Positions 21,248 to 33,200 are shown, counted from the first letter of the stretch. The stretch: DNA of 64,000 nt from Platanthera guangdongensis (GCA_039583875.1 CM077166.1:77974564-78038563), one strand, 5' to 3'. Program-made: numbers and translations. The notes: generated from the sequence alone by a model not told the origin.

Positions 21248-23337
21248 TGTTGGGTACATTGGTCAAATGTACCTGATTTGAAGAAGCCTCACCTAACTCA
21301 ATGATATACATCATAATGTATTTGATGTTTGTTTGAGTTACTTGTGCAGGATAGGTATTGACTGGACTGAAGCTAAAAGTTTCTAAGTCCATGTGTCGAC
21401 ACCCAGAGGGAAAGTGTCGACACTTGAGAAAGCTTGTGTCGACACCCAGACAAGCAGTGTCGACACTTGGAGTCATTGTGTCAACACCTGGGATGAAGAG
21501 TCGACACCAGACAGAAAGTGTCGACACTTGGAGCTGTGTCGACACTCAGTGAAGACGTATACAGAAAAGCTGTGTCGACACTTAGCAGAAGTGTCGACAC
21601 CTAGAAGAGCTGAGTCTACATCAAAAAGTGTCGACACTTGGAGTTGTGTCGACACTCAGCAAAATTCTGCAGAGACTAAGGACAAGTGTCGACACTCAAC
21701 ACAATGTGTCGACACTCAATCAGCAGAGTCAACATATGAAGAATGTGTCGACACTCAGCACAATGTGTCGACACACAAACAGAAGAATCAGTAATTGGAG
21801 TAAGTGTCGACACTCAACACAATGTGTCGACACTATACAGAAGAGTCAACACTTGAAGAAAGTGTCGACACCCAGCATAATGTGTCGACACTTAGTTGAA
21901 GAGTCTACACTTGAAGAAAGTGTCGACACAAGGAGCTGTGTCGACACTTAGCAAAGAACAGAAAAGTTTACAAAATATTCTAAGTACAAGTGTCGACACT
22001 AAGGGAATGTGTCGACACTCAGCTGAAGAAATAAAATTGAAGACTTGTGTCGACACCAAGAAGCAGTGTCGACACTTGACAGTTTCAACACATGAAGATG
22101 TGTCGACACAAAGAAGATGTGTCGACACTTAGAAGAATACAGTTAAAGAATGAAGAACAAGTACTTGTGTCGACACTCAATTTCAGTGTCGACACATGCA
22201 GAAGAATCAGTGTCGAGACATACAAGGAATTGTGTCGACACCTTGTAGATTTGTGTCGACACTTACACAGCATGTGTCGACACTTAGTCTATAAGTGTCG
22301 ACACTTAAGAACAGAAAGTCTCGACACTATCTGACAGTTAGAGAATTTCAAGAAGTGACTGGTTGACATGACAGCTGCCGATCCAGCCGGTCTACAGCAA
22401 CTGTCAGAGAAATCAGAAGTCTGTTATGAACCGGACCAGCCGGTTACCATGAAGGAAGCCTATAAATAGGCACTCATAGTTTACAAAAACTGATTGATAG
22501 TTGTTATTACAAGTAGTGAGAATAATTGAAGTGTTTAATCAGATTAAATCAGAAAAGTGATACATAGAGGATCAACACAAGAAGATCTGGCAGTCCAACT
22601 GCAGATCTAAGAAGTTGGAGAGAGAGAGCTCCAATCAAGAATTCAGTCTTTGGAACTAAGGCTGAGAAGAAGGATTCAGAATCATCTGGATCTCAAGAAG
22701 CAGAGGTCAAGGATTAACTGCAGAGGATTCAGACTAATTCAGTTCTACTCAAGAAGCTTTGAAGGAAGCTAAGTCAGTTTGGATCTAGCTAAGTTCTTCC
22801 AAGAACTCTTCAAGAAACTCTCAACTCCTCTCTTATTTTCTGAGTTGTAGAGTTAATTATTGTATTTCAATTTTAACTTGTAGGATCCATTGGATCTGAG
22901 AGAATTGTAAGCCTATATTATAAAGGCTGAGGGTAGGGCTTGGTTGCCTGAGTGTAGGAGTTGAAGAACTCTGAGTGTACGCCTTAATTGGCTGAGTGTA
23001 GGCCTGGGTGGCTGAGTGTAGGCCTTTGTGGCTGAGTGTAAGGCTTTGGGCCTGAGGTGTAGGAACCTTGTTGGGTTCTGAGATAGTGGAGAAGGTTGGC
23101 CGAATCTAGTACACTGCTAGATAGGCGAAGGGGGAAAGTGGATGTACCCAAAGATTGGGGAACCACTATAAATTTGTGTGTGCTGTGCTGTGCTGTGGAT
23201 TAACTGTTTATATTCTGTTATTGCTGTTAGCTATAGAAATCTGTGAGATAACTGTTTTGCTGCCAACAAAGTTTTAAAAAGGTTTAGGTCACCTATTCAC
23301 CCCCCCCCCTCTAGGTGTTTAGGTACCATAACTTTCA
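21248..23337 (+). repeat. Element A 3' LTR
   Basis: It is nearly identical to 10172-12266: about 16 substitutions by eye and a C run of 10 instead of 15. The palindrome array spans 21393-22327 and the TATA box is at 22461-22470. It is followed by the second AAGTA target copy (23338-23342) and the proximal half of the B aORF. Confidence 0.97.
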
Positions 23338-24505
23338 AAGTACTTAGCAGCCTCTGCTGAGAGGACTCCCCCTCCACTATTGCACTAATTTTCTCAGGAA
23401 CTATCTCAGGAGCTTGCTTTTCAGATGGAACTTCAGTGTTGTTCTGAGGCTCCATTACTTCCTGTCTCTCATTTCCTTCTTCCTCATCCTCATCATCTAT
23501 GAAATCATTCTCAACTGCATCATCTTCCAAGCCTTCCTCATCATTCTCCTCTACATTACCTCCGGCTCCTAGATCATTCACGTTCAGGGCCGCCTCATTT
23601 TCCACCACATCTTCACTTTCTACTTGCATATCCGCAACTGCATCTCTAGCTATAAGAGAGATGCCAGATATGATATTAGCAGAAGCGGGTAGAGGCTCCC
23701 CCTCAATTCCTATAGTCAGTGCATCAGGAATTTCACTGGGCATATCCACGGAATCTGCTACGGTTCTGTCCTCGGCAGGAGATTCTTCGTGTTCTACTAC
23801 CACTGCAGCTTGCCCGATGCGTCGCTCCCATCTGTCAAATACGCTGGAGTCCATTTTCTTCAAATAATGCAATGGAACTCCTTTACTCATGTCGAACCTA
23901 TCTCCGTTTAGCTGATTGAGATATAGGCTGATGATTCTTCCAAAACTTGGAGATCTGAGAGTGTCCTTAATCTTCTCAAAAAGCATAGCCCCCCAGTTGA
24001 ATCTCTTTCTGCAAACAATCGCCACAAGGATCTTGAACATGTCAGCCGAGATGTGGTCATGTGAGCCGGGTTTGCATATCAGTACTTTTCCAATGATGTC
24101 AGACAAAAGTTTCCCCTCCTCATTCATTTCCTTTCGCTTTATCGATCTGGTCCCTCTTGCTAGTCCACAGAATAACAATGTCCTGGCTTTATCATGTTCC
24201 TCCAGATAATCCTCGTGCTTAGAACTAGTGAGCTGCAAGTATTGGGTCAGTTTGCTTGCCGACAACTTGATCCTTGCACCTGTAACCTTACTCTTGATGA
24301 TAGAGTCTTCATTCCGAAGTTTGGCGGTTGCGAAGAACTCCATCACTTTCTTGTCCAAAATTTTGCAGGGGTGCTCTAGTATAAAAGAGAGTCCAGCCTC
24401 TTCAAGCATGATGATGATGTTTCTGAACTCATCCGAGGCATGTGAGAACCCGGTCCGAACCAACTCACATCCAGTGACCAGGCCGGCGGTTGTCCTTGGA
24501 GCCAT
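23338..24505 (-). pseudogene. Element B aORF, proximal part, split by element A
   Basis: It is read from an ATG at 24505 (MAPRTTAG...) down to the A insertion site. About 390 codons are open. The first 235 residues match the N-terminal part of the A and C aORFs: CELVR, a VTGARIKLS block, GKLLSDIIGKVLICKPGSHD, FGRIISLYL and a KKMD...FDRWERR patch. An acidic Asp/Glu-rich region follows. Unlike A, no PKKKRK-type signal is seen in this half. The frame continues into 10171-8967 across the insertion. The open length suggests the B aORF was still intact when A inserted. Confidence 0.85.
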
Positions 24506-25543
24506 TGCAAACCTAGGGAGGGAATCCCAAGTCTACGCCTAATCAAAAATCAAGAAGGAAGCTACACTAACAGTAAGTCACTGTAGGGGAGAAGAGGTGG
24601 TTACACAAAAGCGGAGGAGGTGAGACTCGATGGAGATGACGGAAAACCTGGAGGTGCTCGCTTCCTTGTTGGATCGAAGCCGCGGAGAAATACCTGGACG
24701 AGTCGAGAGGTCTACGGAAGGAAGAGTCGGCGGGTTTCCTACGGGATTTCGATGGAAGAAGCGGCGGGATTCCTGCGGGGTATCGAAGGAAGAGGAGGCG
24801 GGATTCCTGCGGGATATCGACGGAAATCAGGAACTTCGACGGAAATGAGGAATATGAAGGGTCGGCGGGATTCCTGCGCGATATGAACGGGTTTTCGTGC
24901 GAAATGTGAAATACAAGGGATCGGCGGGAGTTTTTCTAAATCGAAAAGGGATTCTTCAATAGAAGTCTACGGGTTAAGAGGTATGCCGGATTCTCGAAAT
25001 CTTCTGATATTAAGACGGTTTAAAAATCTTCTAAATATATATATTTCTTAATACCAATCTATTTAGTGTTTGAAAGGGGTTTTTCCATACATTTCTTGAT
25101 GTCAATTGTAAGTTTTAGTGATTTCCAATGACGTGTCTTCTTTAATTTTCTGTGAACTGATTTATGTCTGTAGATGTTTATTCTCGAATCTACCAGTGAA
25201 TTTACAGATAAATCTTTAATAATGTATCTAAGGGTTATTTTTACAGTGTTAACCTTTCCTTAGGGGTACACACATATATGTGTATATATATAAAATATAT
25301 ATATATATATATGTAAATGTCGACACAATATGACTCAAGTATTGGAGCTGATCAAAAATACCTGGGATTATAAGATTTATCATTCAGCCCCTCTGGTTAA
25401 AGCATACCAGGCGTTCAATTTGAGTATACCATTGTAGATAGTGCTTCTGTTATACCAGATACTTATTCCAATGCATTCTTGAAACATCTTCTGTCTAGTT
25501 CCCATTATATTTACGGGAACCTAGACTACCCTGCAAAAGAGAG
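24506..25543 (-). other. Element B gag-aORF spacer; pol absent, CG-rich tandem array before the aORF
   Basis: Elements A and C have about 3.2 kb of pol here, while B has none in any frame. The part next to the aORF (about 24640-24930) holds four to five degenerate copies of a roughly 31-37-bp unit containing GGCGGGATTCCTGCGGG and a following ATATCGA/TTTCGA. The rest (24930-25540) is AT-rich, with a short (TA)n run near 25280-25312 and one isolated TGTCGACAC at 25319. No TATA box as clear as those of A and C was found before the ATG at 24505. Confidence 0.7.
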
Positions 25544-27118
25544 TTACCTTACCTTAGGAACCCAACATATATTGGGTCCTAGGTTCTTATTAGCATGAAA
25601 ACTCGAATGCCTTCCCTCAGAGATCCTGTCAGGAAGACTACCTCTGCCCAGAAGATGTGGATAAGCCCTTGCCCTTGACACAGAGGGGTTGTGCCAACAG
25701 TCTATAGCAAAGTGTCTCACCTTGCCACAGCACCAACACGTGTGAATGTTGTACCTCCGTTTCTGACCTGATCCAGTGACTGAGGTAGTCATGGTCCTAG
25801 GTCCAAACGGGATAGAGCCGGATCTGCTCACAAAATTTCTTCTTCCACCATGACACTTGGAAGGGCGGAAGGAATGCATGTAGCGAGCGTCATGAGGCCT
25901 GGGAGGTGGTGCCTTCCTTTCAGTCAGCACCCTTCCAGAGGCCCCATGAGAACTAACTGCATGATTTCTAACCTCCCTTTCCTGTGTCCTAGGGTGGTGA
26001 GAAGCACAGTGAGAGCTGATACCAGCAGATTCAAGCCGAGTTGGGGCAGTGGCTGAGAATACAAAGGGTTCAGAGTGAGCCTTAGGTATTCTTTCAAGGG
26101 TGGCCATGACAGCCCTTGCACTATGGGTGTCTCCACATGAGGGCAGATCACCCTTGCAGTGACCACGATTGTTCCTGTGATCATACCTGAAGGCATGATG
26201 AGTACCCTTCCTGCCTGGAGTGGGGGGTCTGAATACAGTTTCCTCATTTCTCCATGAATTGATAATTCGGGAGATCCACCCATTTTCTTCCTTTCTCTTG
26301 ATAGCATCAACCTTGGAAAAGTTGGATACTATCCATTTCTCATTCTCTAGACTACTCTCTTGATCTGAGATTTTAGAGTCCTTGACCTTGTTGGATGCCA
26401 ATTGGAGAACCAACAAGATCTTCAGCCGAGCAATCTCCTGAGCTTGCTCCTCAACAAGTAGATTGCTTTTCTGAAGGGCTCTCTTCAGGGAATCAGGATT
26501 TTCTGAAGGGTGACAATTCCTGTCTTCAGGAACTTCAAGAGAAAAGGGGCAAGATGAAGAAGTTACCTGCTCTTCAGAGTTATTGTCACTATCGCCAGAG
26601 ACCGTTGTGTCAGCTTCATCAGAACTGCTTTCCTCAATTTCTTCTTTAGTCTCTGACAAGGACACCGGAGCCCTGATGTTGTTCGATTGATCCTTGCCTT
26701 CATCTTCTGAGGCGAGGACCCCCGCATAGGCTTCATCCTCTTGCTGACAGCAGATCCCTACTTTCTCTGATCCCCCCATGAGATCTGAGATGGTTGCCCA
26801 CATGGATTTGGCCGTCCCACACTTTTCCAATCTAGATCGAGAAGGTCCAGACCAGACATCCATGATGATCTGACGAATCATCTTGTCCAGGTTAAATAAT
26901 GAGAGTTCGGTCTCCGACATCTCAGTAATACACTTGGGGATTTGGATATCCTTTCCAGAGCCGGAGGTCTTCATAGGAATGAATGGACCCTCTTCCAAGA
27001 TGAGAGATGCTCGAGGATCGATAGCCTCCAAGTGATAGGACACTCTCATCTTCCAGATGGGATAATACTCCTTTGTGCATGTGGGAAGTCTTAGTGGAGA
27101 GATCCCATCCAGCTCCAT
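25544..27118 (-). CDS. gag: Element B Gag, 524 aa, one CCHC zinc knuckle
   Basis: The frame is open from the ATG at 27118, about 60 bp inside the PBS, to TAA at 25544-25546. The N-terminal 120 residues match the UBN2-like start of the A Gag (YPIWKMRVSYHLEA, LDKMIRQIIMDV, KSMW). The chain then jumps into the acidic Ser/Glu region, so roughly 150-200 residues including the first zinc knuckle of the A and C type are missing. The coiled-coil region and the second knuckle, CWCCGKVRHFAIDC (CX2CX4HX4C), remain near the C-terminus. A His/Arg-rich segment of about 130 residues precedes the knuckle and has no match in A. With no pol in the element, this Gag could only act with enzymes from another copy. 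Confidence 0.85.
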   Translation of the reverse strand: MELDGISPLRLPTCTKEYYPIWKMRVSYHLEAIDPRASLILEEGPFIPMKTSGSGKDIQIPKCITEMSETELSLFNLDKMIRQIIMDVWSGPSRSRLEKCGTAKSMWATISDLMGGSEKVGICCQQEDEAYAGVLASEDEGKDQSNNIRAPVSLSETKEEIEESSSDEADTTVSGDSDNNSEEQVTSSSCPFSLEVPEDRNCHPSENPDSLKRALQKSNLLVEEQAQEIARLKILLVLQLASNKVKDSKISDQESSLENEKWIVSNFSKVDAIKRKEENGWISRIINSWRNEETVFRPPTPGRKGTHHAFRYDHRNNRGHCKGDLPSCGDTHSARAVMATLERIPKAHSEPFVFSATAPTRLESAGISSHCASHHPRTQEREVRNHAVSSHGASGRVLTERKAPPPRPHDARYMHSFRPSKCHGGRRNFVSRSGSIPFGPRTMTTSVTGSGQKRRYNIHTCWCCGKVRHFAIDCWHNPSVSRARAYPHLLGRGSLPDRISEGRHSSFHANKNLGPNICWVPKVR

Positions 27119-27178
27119 GGTTTTGACACTGGTGGCAGGATTCTACTCAAGGTGTGAACCTTTTTGATGAGTAACCTG

Positions 27179-27190
27179 GCTCTAATACCA
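27179..27190 (-). other. Element B primer binding site
   Basis: On the minus strand TGGTATTAGAGC, two bases inside the 5' LTR, differs by one base from the tRNA-Met site TGGTATCAGAGC. Confidence 0.9.
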
Positions 27191-27192
27191 CT

Positions 27193-28814
27193 TGAAAGTC
27201 CACCTAGTGTCAACTACCTTCACCTATGGGGGGGAATAGGTGACTTGCGGTATTTTTGCGGAATTAAAATTGTACCTGCACAAGAAAACAAAACACCACA
27301 GCATAGAAAGGACACAGGCAAATTATAGTGGTTCCCCGATTTGGGTATATCCACTTTCCCCCTTCGACCTATCTCCAAACCAGGGACGACTCAGTCACTT
27401 CACCAACAGGATTGAAATCCAATCCTTGCACTAACGGAAGGAACCCTTCCACACGTAGGAGTCACCACTCCCACAACACGGGTTGCACCCAACCCTTACA
27501 ACTAGGAACCAACGTTACTTTACAACAAAAATGAAAATAGAATGTACAAGAAATACAAACAACTTATGGAGACTAAGGTGTCCCTCTTCGTTCGATGACG
27601 TGATCTTGAAGTGAACAAAGAGTCAACAACCCTAGATCTCACTTGGAGAGAATCTCTCCCGAAACCGGCGGCGGCAAGAAGGGCGGCGGCTTGGTTCTCG
27701 GGATCGGCGGCGACAACGGTGTGCGGCTGCTGTACTTTGGAGATTCAATCTTCGTAGCAAAGCTAGCAAGGTCTTCCAACGGTCACACTAGGATCGATCG
27801 TCTCGATCGATTCAGAAGGGGAAGGTTTTCCCGATCAACGAATCAAGATACAAGGGATCTCTAGTTAGACGAGTGAGACGCTGTGCATGGCTGAGCTTCT
27901 GTCGCCGGGAGATCTGGAAGCAACCATGATCAAAGCCGGCGATCTACAGGCACGAGCGGCGACAGCGGCGGCGGAGTGGATTTCGCGATCTAGGTCACGT
28001 TGGCGGCTCGGCTTTTGTTTTTCAAAAATTGCTCTTCTTACTGTTCAAAAATACGCGAGTATTTATACAGTAGTATACCTCTTTATGACCGTTGTGGGTC
28101 CCACCAGAAGAAACCCTAAAACCGGTTCAAAATAGTGCCTTAACATTTGATCCGGTCCAGCGGGATCCAGAAAATCGCCCAAGTCAAAATCGGCGTGAAT
28201 CGAAGGTGATTCTCGACGAGTCGGCGAGAATCAGCCAGTGATTCTCGACGATTCGGCGAGAATCAGCCAGTGATTCTCGACGATTCGGCGAGAATCACTA
28301 GTGATTCTCGCCGAATCACTTGATGATTCTCGACGATTATGACTTAGCGCCAGATTTGCATGCTTTGATGTAGCCGGATAGAGACGGCGAGAATCAGCCA
28401 GTGATTCTCGACGATTCGGCGAGAATCACTAGTGATTCTCGCCGAATCGGCGAGAATCACTTGGTGATTCTCGTCGATTGTTACTTAGATGATTTTTCGT
28501 CTTTCCACCCATGAGCTGCTCTTTGACCCATCCTTGCTCCTTGTCTGCTCTTGCATTGTCACAGCCCTGTACTTGAAGATAAGTACACTCTAATAAAGAG
28601 AGTACGCGTAGGCCAACACATTGATCTGCTCAACGAGGGATTACGTCGCGCAGACCCGTGTATATTGACCTACTGCACCCTGACATTGGTGTGTACTTGG
28701 CGTGGAATAACTGCAAGCACAACTTGAAGGATTTTATCAAATACATTATGAATTCATCTTAGCTTGACAGGTGGCTTCCTCAAATCCAGGTAATTGTGGA
28801 TACATTACCCAACA
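27193..28814 (-). repeat. Element B 5' LTR
   Basis: It is 1622 bp, from TGTTGGGTAA at 28814 to CTTTCA at 27193. A minus-strand TATAAATAC box lies at 28059-28067. Near the LTR end an inverted repeat CACCTAT/ATAGGTG (27221-27242) encloses a G run (C run on the transcribed strand). The palindrome array at 28188-28478 is larger than in the 3' LTR and accounts for most of the length difference. Confidence 0.95.
28188..28478. repeat. CpG palindrome array in element B 5' LTR
   Basis: Alternating GATTCTCG and CGAGAATC half-sites with GCCGAAT, GACGATTC or GTCGA centres form nested inverted repeats. About twice as many units are present as in the 3' LTR (8131-8330), so units were gained or lost after insertion. 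The array lies upstream of the TATA box in the direction of transcription. Confidence 0.85.
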
Positions 28815-29705
28815 CCAGGTGAATTGGGCTAGCTGGTGGTAGCTCCCCCTGCCTCTGTGCATCTTCTTGTCTTGCTGGAGACTGTCCATCATTTCCAGTC
28901 TTTTCATCATCAGGAGTAAATACCACTTGCTCTTCAGAGCTGCTGGAGGATTCTTGAGCCACAGTGGTTGTCTTCTTCTTCTTCTGAGTTGTGTCCTTTA
29001 CTGGAGTTGGCATTTCTTTTATCAATACTCTCTCCCAGCTAGAGAAAATTCTCAAATCCATTCTCCTCATGTGGTTTATCTTGGAACCTGCAGCCTGATT
29101 CATCACCTCATGAATACTTCCAGCCAGGTATAGACTTAGAATTCTACCCAAATTGGGCTTCTTCAGGCTCTATTTTATCTTATCAAACAGAACTACTGAC
29201 CAGTCAGTCTGAAGTTTGAAGATAATCCTTGTCATCAAACTAAACATATGAACAGATATTTTATCATGTCCTCCAGGTTTGCTCAGGATGACCTTGCCAA
29301 CTATTTCAGACAAGAATTTTCCATGGTTGTTCATCCCTTTTCTGTTGAAAACAGATCCAATTTTCAGATTTGAATCCAGTCCACACCATCTCAATGCCTC
29401 TCTAGTCTTAGAAGCAGATACATCATCTTCCTCTTTTGTTCTTGGTAGATGAAGTACCTTTCTTAGACTTTTTGGTGTGATCTTAACTTTGGACTTAATC
29501 TTGAGTCCAGTATCATCAAGTGAAGCTGCACTCAAAAATTCAAGGACCTCTTTCTTCCAGATCTTGATTGGTTCAGAAACAAGGTATTCCAGCCAGTCTC
29601 GGCAATTAGGGTTACCACACCTTTGATTTCAGGTTCCGCGTCATCAAAGGCATGCCGCACGAGCTCATATCCTTCATTTATGTTCTCTTCTAGCTTGGGC
29701 ACCAT
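28815..29705 (-). pseudogene. Element C aORF, proximal part (decayed)
   Basis: It is read from the ATG at 29705 (MVPKLEENINEGYELVR...), which corresponds exactly to the start of the A aORF. A frameshift near 29535 and an in-frame TAG near 29170 break it; otherwise it follows A closely through the GKFLSEIVGKVI, GHDKIS, LGRILSLYL and RMDLRIFS blocks. The A-type PPKKKRK signal is represented by a weaker KKKK stretch. The frame stops at the element B insertion (CCAGG, 28815-28819), then resumes at 7134 and 2608. Confidence 0.9.
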
Positions 29706-29741
29706 TAGGGTTTGAAGAAATTTTGAATTTAGAGAAGAGAG

Positions 29742-30197
29742 ATGTCGACACACAAGTTTGGTCTCGAAACTTTGGTGAGCGTGTCGACAAACAATGGAGA
29801 AAACCTATTTATACCTTTCTAGAATTGAAGATGAAAAGGCGCATCAAAATACTTAAATTGTGTCGACACTGTTGAAAAGTGTCGACACTTACTTATAATG
29901 TCTCGACAACTATGGGTCGACACAAGTATAGTCGATAGAATATATGTGTCGACACTTGTATATGTGTCGACACCACTTAGCTCGACACTTAGTCGAGACT
30001 TTACTAGACTAATTCTGTGTAAATACTAAGTGTCGACACCACCTTGGATGTGTCGACACCTACACTGCATGTGTCGACATAAATTCTCTGAAGTGTCGAC
30101 ACAGACTTCCTAGATGTGTCGACACCATTTCTCTGAAATGTCGACACCACTTCTATGCGTCGACACAGACAAGTCTGTGTGTCGACACTTTTTATTT
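29742..30197. promoter_or_regulatory. GTGTCGACAC array and TATA box upstream of the C aORF
   Basis: About a dozen exact TGTCGACAC cores plus variants lie between the pol stop and the aORF start, as in element A. On the minus strand TATAAATAGG at 29804-29813 lies about 100 bp before the ATG at 29705. The palindromes match A in style, but their spacers differ, so array content drifts while the arrangement persists. Confidence 0.8.
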
Positions 30198-30213
30198 AGC
30201 CAATTTTTGTAAA

Positions 30214-33200
30214 TTATTCTAAGTTTATCAACCCTAATTCAATTTTAAATTTATTGAATTTGGTTTCATCTAAGGGCTTAGTATACATATCAGCTAGCTG
30301 ATTATCTGTATTTATATACTCTAGGGAAATATCTTCTTTTTCCACATGTTCTCTTAGAAAATGGTACTTTATTTCTATGTGCTTAGTCCTACTATGGGAG
30401 ACAGGATTATTTGTAATAGAAATAGCACTTGTAGAATCACAAAATAAAGGTGTTCTACTTACTTGAATACCATAATCTTCTAGCTGATGTTGAATCCATA
30501 GAAGTTGAGCACAACAACTTCCTGCAGCAACATACTCTGACTCAGCTGTGGAGATAGCCACACTTGTTTGTTTCTTGCTACTCCATGATATCAGCCTTCC
30601 ACCTAGGAATTGACAGGTACCTGTTGTACTTTTCCTATCTTCCTTGCAGCCTGCAAAATCTGCATCTAAATAACCTGTCAGTTCAAAATCTCCATTCCTA
30701 GGGTACCAAAGGCCTAGATAAGGAGTGCCCTTAAGATATCTCAAAATTCTTTTGACTGCTGTCAAGTGAGATTCTTTAGGGCAAGCTTGGTACCTAGCAC
30801 AGACACATGTAGCATACATGATATCTGGTCTACTAGTTGTCAAATACAATAGGGAGCCAACTATACCTCTATACAATGTTTCATCTACAGGTTTCCCTAC
30901 ATCATCTTTGCTTAGAGACATTGTTGACCTCATAGGAGTTTTCATGGTAGTGGATGATTCCATACCATACTTCCTTATCAATTCTTGGGTGAACTTAGAC
31001 TGGCATATGGATAAACTATCCTCAGTCTGTCTAACTTGGAGACTCAAGAAGAACTTAAGTTCCCTCATACTACTCATTTCAAACTGTCCTTGCATTAGTT
31101 TTGCAAACTTTTTGCAAAGACTACTTTCTGTAGACCCAAATATGATGTCATCTGCATATATTTGGACTAAGATAATCTTACCTCTGGATTTTCTAAGGAA
31201 TAGAGTCTTGTCTATTTTCCCCCTTGTGAATTTATTCTCAATGAGAAAACTAGACAGGGTTTCATACCAAGCCCTAGGGGCTTGTTTTAACCCATACAAA
31301 GTCTTCCTAAGTCTATAAACATAATTAGGTTTAGTAGAATCAACAAAACCTGATGGTTGTTCTACATAGACTTCTTCCTTCAGATTTCCATTCAGAAAAG
31401 CTGACTTAACATCCATTTGGTATACCTTAAATCCTTGGAATTTTGCATAGGCAAGGAACATCCTTATTGCTTCCAGTCTTGCTACTGGAGCAAAGGTCTG
31501 ATCAAAATCAATACCTTCTTCCTGTCTATATCCTTTTGCAATAAGTCTAGCTTTGTTCTTTATAATTACTCCATTCTCATCCAACTTGTTCCTAAAGATC
31601 CACTTAGTTCCAATAATGTTGTGGCCCTTTGGTTTAGGAACAAGCTCCCAGACTTTGCATCTTTTGAACTGGTTCAGCTCCTCTTGCATTGCCTCAATCC
31701 AATGAGGGCCTAGGATTGCTTCTTCAAATTTATTTGGCTCTACTTGGGATAGAAAGCTGGATTAGAGAACTGAACTTAGATTCCTGCTCCTTGTTTGTAC
31801 CCCTTGTCTGAGATCTCCAATAATTTGATTGGTTGGATGATCTTTTAAATGCCTATTTGCTGGAGGCAGCCTGTCTTCTAGTTGTACACCTTCAGCTTCT
31901 TCATTCAGCTGCTCCTCTTGGTCTTCTTTAGTAACAGGAGTATCTTGTACTCCCCCTGGACAGCAGCCACTATCATCCACTTGCTGACTTGCAGTAGAAC
32001 CTTCTTCAATAGTAAGCTTGTCCATCTTCTCAGTCACACCTGTGGAGCTGCAAACACTTCTAGACAATTCATTGTTAATGAGTCTAGCTTCATCAAAGAC
32101 TACATGTACTGACTCTTATACAACTTGAGTAGTCAAGTTGTAGACCCTATAAGCCTTACTGTTGTTGCTGTACCCAACAAAGATCCCATCTTGGGATTTG
32201 ACAGCAAACTTGGTTAAATAAGACTTACCATTGTTAAGTATATAACATTTACAACCAAAGATCCTGAAATAGGATAGATTTGGTTTTCTGTCCTTCACAA
32301 TCTCATAGGGGGTCTTATTGTGGCTCTTGGTGATAGTAGCCCTATTATTTACATAACATGCAGTGTTTACTGCCTCAGCCCAGAAATATTCTGGGAGAGA
32401 TGTGTCACTCAATAGGGTTCTACCAGCCTCTATCAAGGTTCTATTTTTCCTTTCAGCAATACCATTTTGCTGAGGTGTTCTTGTTGAGGAAAATTCCTGA
32501 AATATCTCAAACTCTTCACATAGATTTGTCATACTATCAGACTGGAATTCAGTACCATGGTCACTTCTTATTTTGACCACTGTACTGTCTAACTCATTCT
32601 GAATTTGTTTGACAAAACTATAAAAGATACTAGGAGTTTCAGATTTTTGCCTTAGGAAGAATACCCAAGAAAACCTTGAATAATCATCTACAACCACAAA
32701 TGTGTAGACCTTCCTACCTAGGCTGTGAACTGGCATAGGACCAAAAAGATCCATATGCAAGAGGTATAGGCACCTCACAGTATCTTTGATCTCAATGTTA
32801 TTAAAGGTGGATCTGATCTGCTTGCCTTTCTGACAAGCTAAGCATATCCCCTCCTTTATACACTTAACCTGAGAACCATTCCTCACTAACTCTTTGTTAA
32901 AGAGTTGGCCAATTGTCTTATATTTAATATGAGCCAGCCTCTTGTGCCATTTTACACAATGTGAGACTCTTTCATCAGCTACAAGACAAATAGGAGAAGC
33001 ATTGTTTTCACACATAATGTCTAGACAATAGACATTTCTCTTCCTATAACCTGTCAGAATGATCTTTTGATCACTTAACCTACTGATATGACAACCATCT
33101 TTGACAAATGAGATGTCATATCCTAAATCACTCAGCTGACTTATGCTAATGATGTTATGTTTCAAACCCTTTACATAAGCCACTTGAGTAATTGTAATTA

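Larger units (their letters stand above)
10172..23337 (+). mobile_element. Element A: youngest Sirevirus-like Ty1/copia retrotransposon, with aORF
   Basis: This is a 13.17-kb full-length insertion with TG...CA LTRs (2095 and 2090 bp) and the target duplication AAGTA at 10167-10171 and 23338-23342. The order is 5' LTR, PBS, gag, pol, palindrome array with TATA box, aORF, PPT, 3' LTR. The LTRs differ at about 16 substitutions by eye plus the length of a C run, below 1%, so the insertion is recent. Even so, gag has one and pol has three in-frame stops, while the 948-codon aORF is open. It sits in antisense orientation inside the aORF of element B. Confidence 0.97.
7135..28814 (-). mobile_element. 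Element B: Sirevirus-like element with gag and aORF but no pol
   Basis: Both LTRs are present on the minus strand (5' 27193-28814, 3' 7135-8660), with the 5-bp duplication CCAGG at 7130-7134 and 28815-28819. Without element A and its duplicated target it is about 8.5 kb long. The order is 5' LTR, PBS, a 524-codon gag, about 1 kb without pol, aORF, (AT)n, PPT and 3' LTR. No protease, integrase, RT or RNase H sequence is found between gag and aORF. This matches the layout of non-autonomous TR-GAG elements, with an aORF added. The LTRs differ at roughly 38 positions over 1.5 kb by eye, plus expansion of a palindrome array in the 5' copy. Confidence 0.93.

Noticed and set aside
24506..25543. Hidden pol fragment between B gag and aORF
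   Set aside because: No DSG, HHCC, DD35E, YVDD or RNase H motif could be found in any of six frames.
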